Shown one piece after another: positions 63,967 to 64,000 of a DNA stretch of 64,000 bases. The notes under the pieces were generated by a model. It saw nothing but the letters and a program-made list of their open reading frames with translations, ran no database searches and was not told where the DNA came from. Location of the stretch: the NCBI GenBank assembly GCA_041392835.1, contig JAWKLF010000010.1, positions 1 through 64,000 of the forward strand, given 5' to 3'. Each line of letters opens with the position of its first letter. Positions within the stretch are counted from its first letter, which is position 1. This DNA comes from OLB11 sp041392835 (GTDB taxonomy: Bacteria; Bacteroidota; Bacteroidia; Chitinophagales; Chitinophagaceae). Made by a program: the position numbers and the translations under genes.

Positions 63967-64000
63967 ATGGCAAGCGTAAAACTAATTTTAAGACAGCACC
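63967..64000 (+). CDS. Partial tyrosine integrase, N-terminus only
   Basis: An ATG at 63967 opens a frame MASVKLILRQH that runs off the window. This wording matches the N-terminal start of Bacteroidota site-specific integrases with an arm-binding domain (pattern M-A-x-V-K-hydrophobic-I-L-R). Eleven residues cannot prove it. It diverges from the array and follows palindrome E by about 220 bases, the place an integron integrase would occupy. Confidence 0.5.
   Translation, partial: MASVKLILRQH

Noticed and set aside
63647..63973. Leftward 108-codon frame rich in hydrophobic residues
   Set aside because: It starts at TTG inside the putative integrase start, covers that gene's promoter and ends within palindrome E; it is most likely an accidental antisense frame.
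1..64000. CRISPR arrays, tRNA or rRNA genes
   Set aside because: No regularly spaced direct repeats of 25-40 bases and no cloverleaf or rRNA landmarks were noticed on either strand.

Overview
The window is AT-rich DNA from a member of the Bacteroidota. Evidence: proteins with type IX secretion (T9SS) C-terminal sorting domains at 26223-29096, 33556-35472 and 39167-42067; several start sites preceded by the phylum-type promoter (TTTG, about 20 bases, TAnnTTTG); a short AMP nucleosidase; and IS1182- and IS91-type elements of the kind common in this phylum. No species can be named from the sequence.

The layout is a core chromosomal block (about 8.0-47.9 kb) between two accessory blocks (1-8.0 kb and 47.9-64.0 kb). 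The core holds, from left to right: a DUF1572 protein and an AraC regulator; a leftward operon yceD-rpmF-plsX-(outer-membrane protein)-HMG-CoA lyase-(HEAT protein); a leftward envelope operon (amidase, MlaD-like, OstA/LptA-like) diverging from an LptD-like gene; nucleotide and tRNA genes (deoxynucleoside kinase, AMP nucleosidase, DusB); a DUF937-OmpA protein; a large secreted protein; a cystathionine gamma-synthase-type enzyme; a pyruvate dehydrogenase E2; a six-gene leftward operon starting at guaB; a secreted putative cysteine protease; aroQ; two frameshifted genes; and nrdJ.

The accessory blocks look like integron-type gene cassette arrays, all read leftward. The cargo units are: a hypothetical lipoprotein; a decayed two-gene operon with a phospholipase D-like protein; a decayed DUF262/DUF1524 gene plus a zinc-ribbon gene; a DUF4268 protein; an arsR-DUF6428-(41-aa membrane peptide)-arsC set; an Lnt-like acyltransferase; and an intact HigBA-like plus type III restriction-modification set. 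Five units are separated by imperfect palindromes of about 130 bp and others by palindromes of about 58 bp. Each begins (plus strand) in ...YAAC and ends in GTTR..., like attC sites. In every complete cargo unit the first bases are the reverse complement of its last bases, the signature expected of integron cassettes. A 113-bp sequence with a promoter pointing into each array lies at the right edge of the first array (7908) and again inside the second (49262). At the extreme right edge, diverging from the array, an ATG opens a frame (63967) resembling the start of a Bacteroidota tyrosine integrase.

The right accessory block is also littered with insertion-sequence debris: a degenerate tyrosine recombinase plus IS91-type transposase, a second IS91 remnant, and an IS1182 transposase split by a small GIY-YIG nuclease element with inverted-repeat ends. 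Frameshifts are concentrated in the accessory blocks, but two neighbouring core genes (42.7-44.2 kb) also carry one each, so some could be assembly errors.
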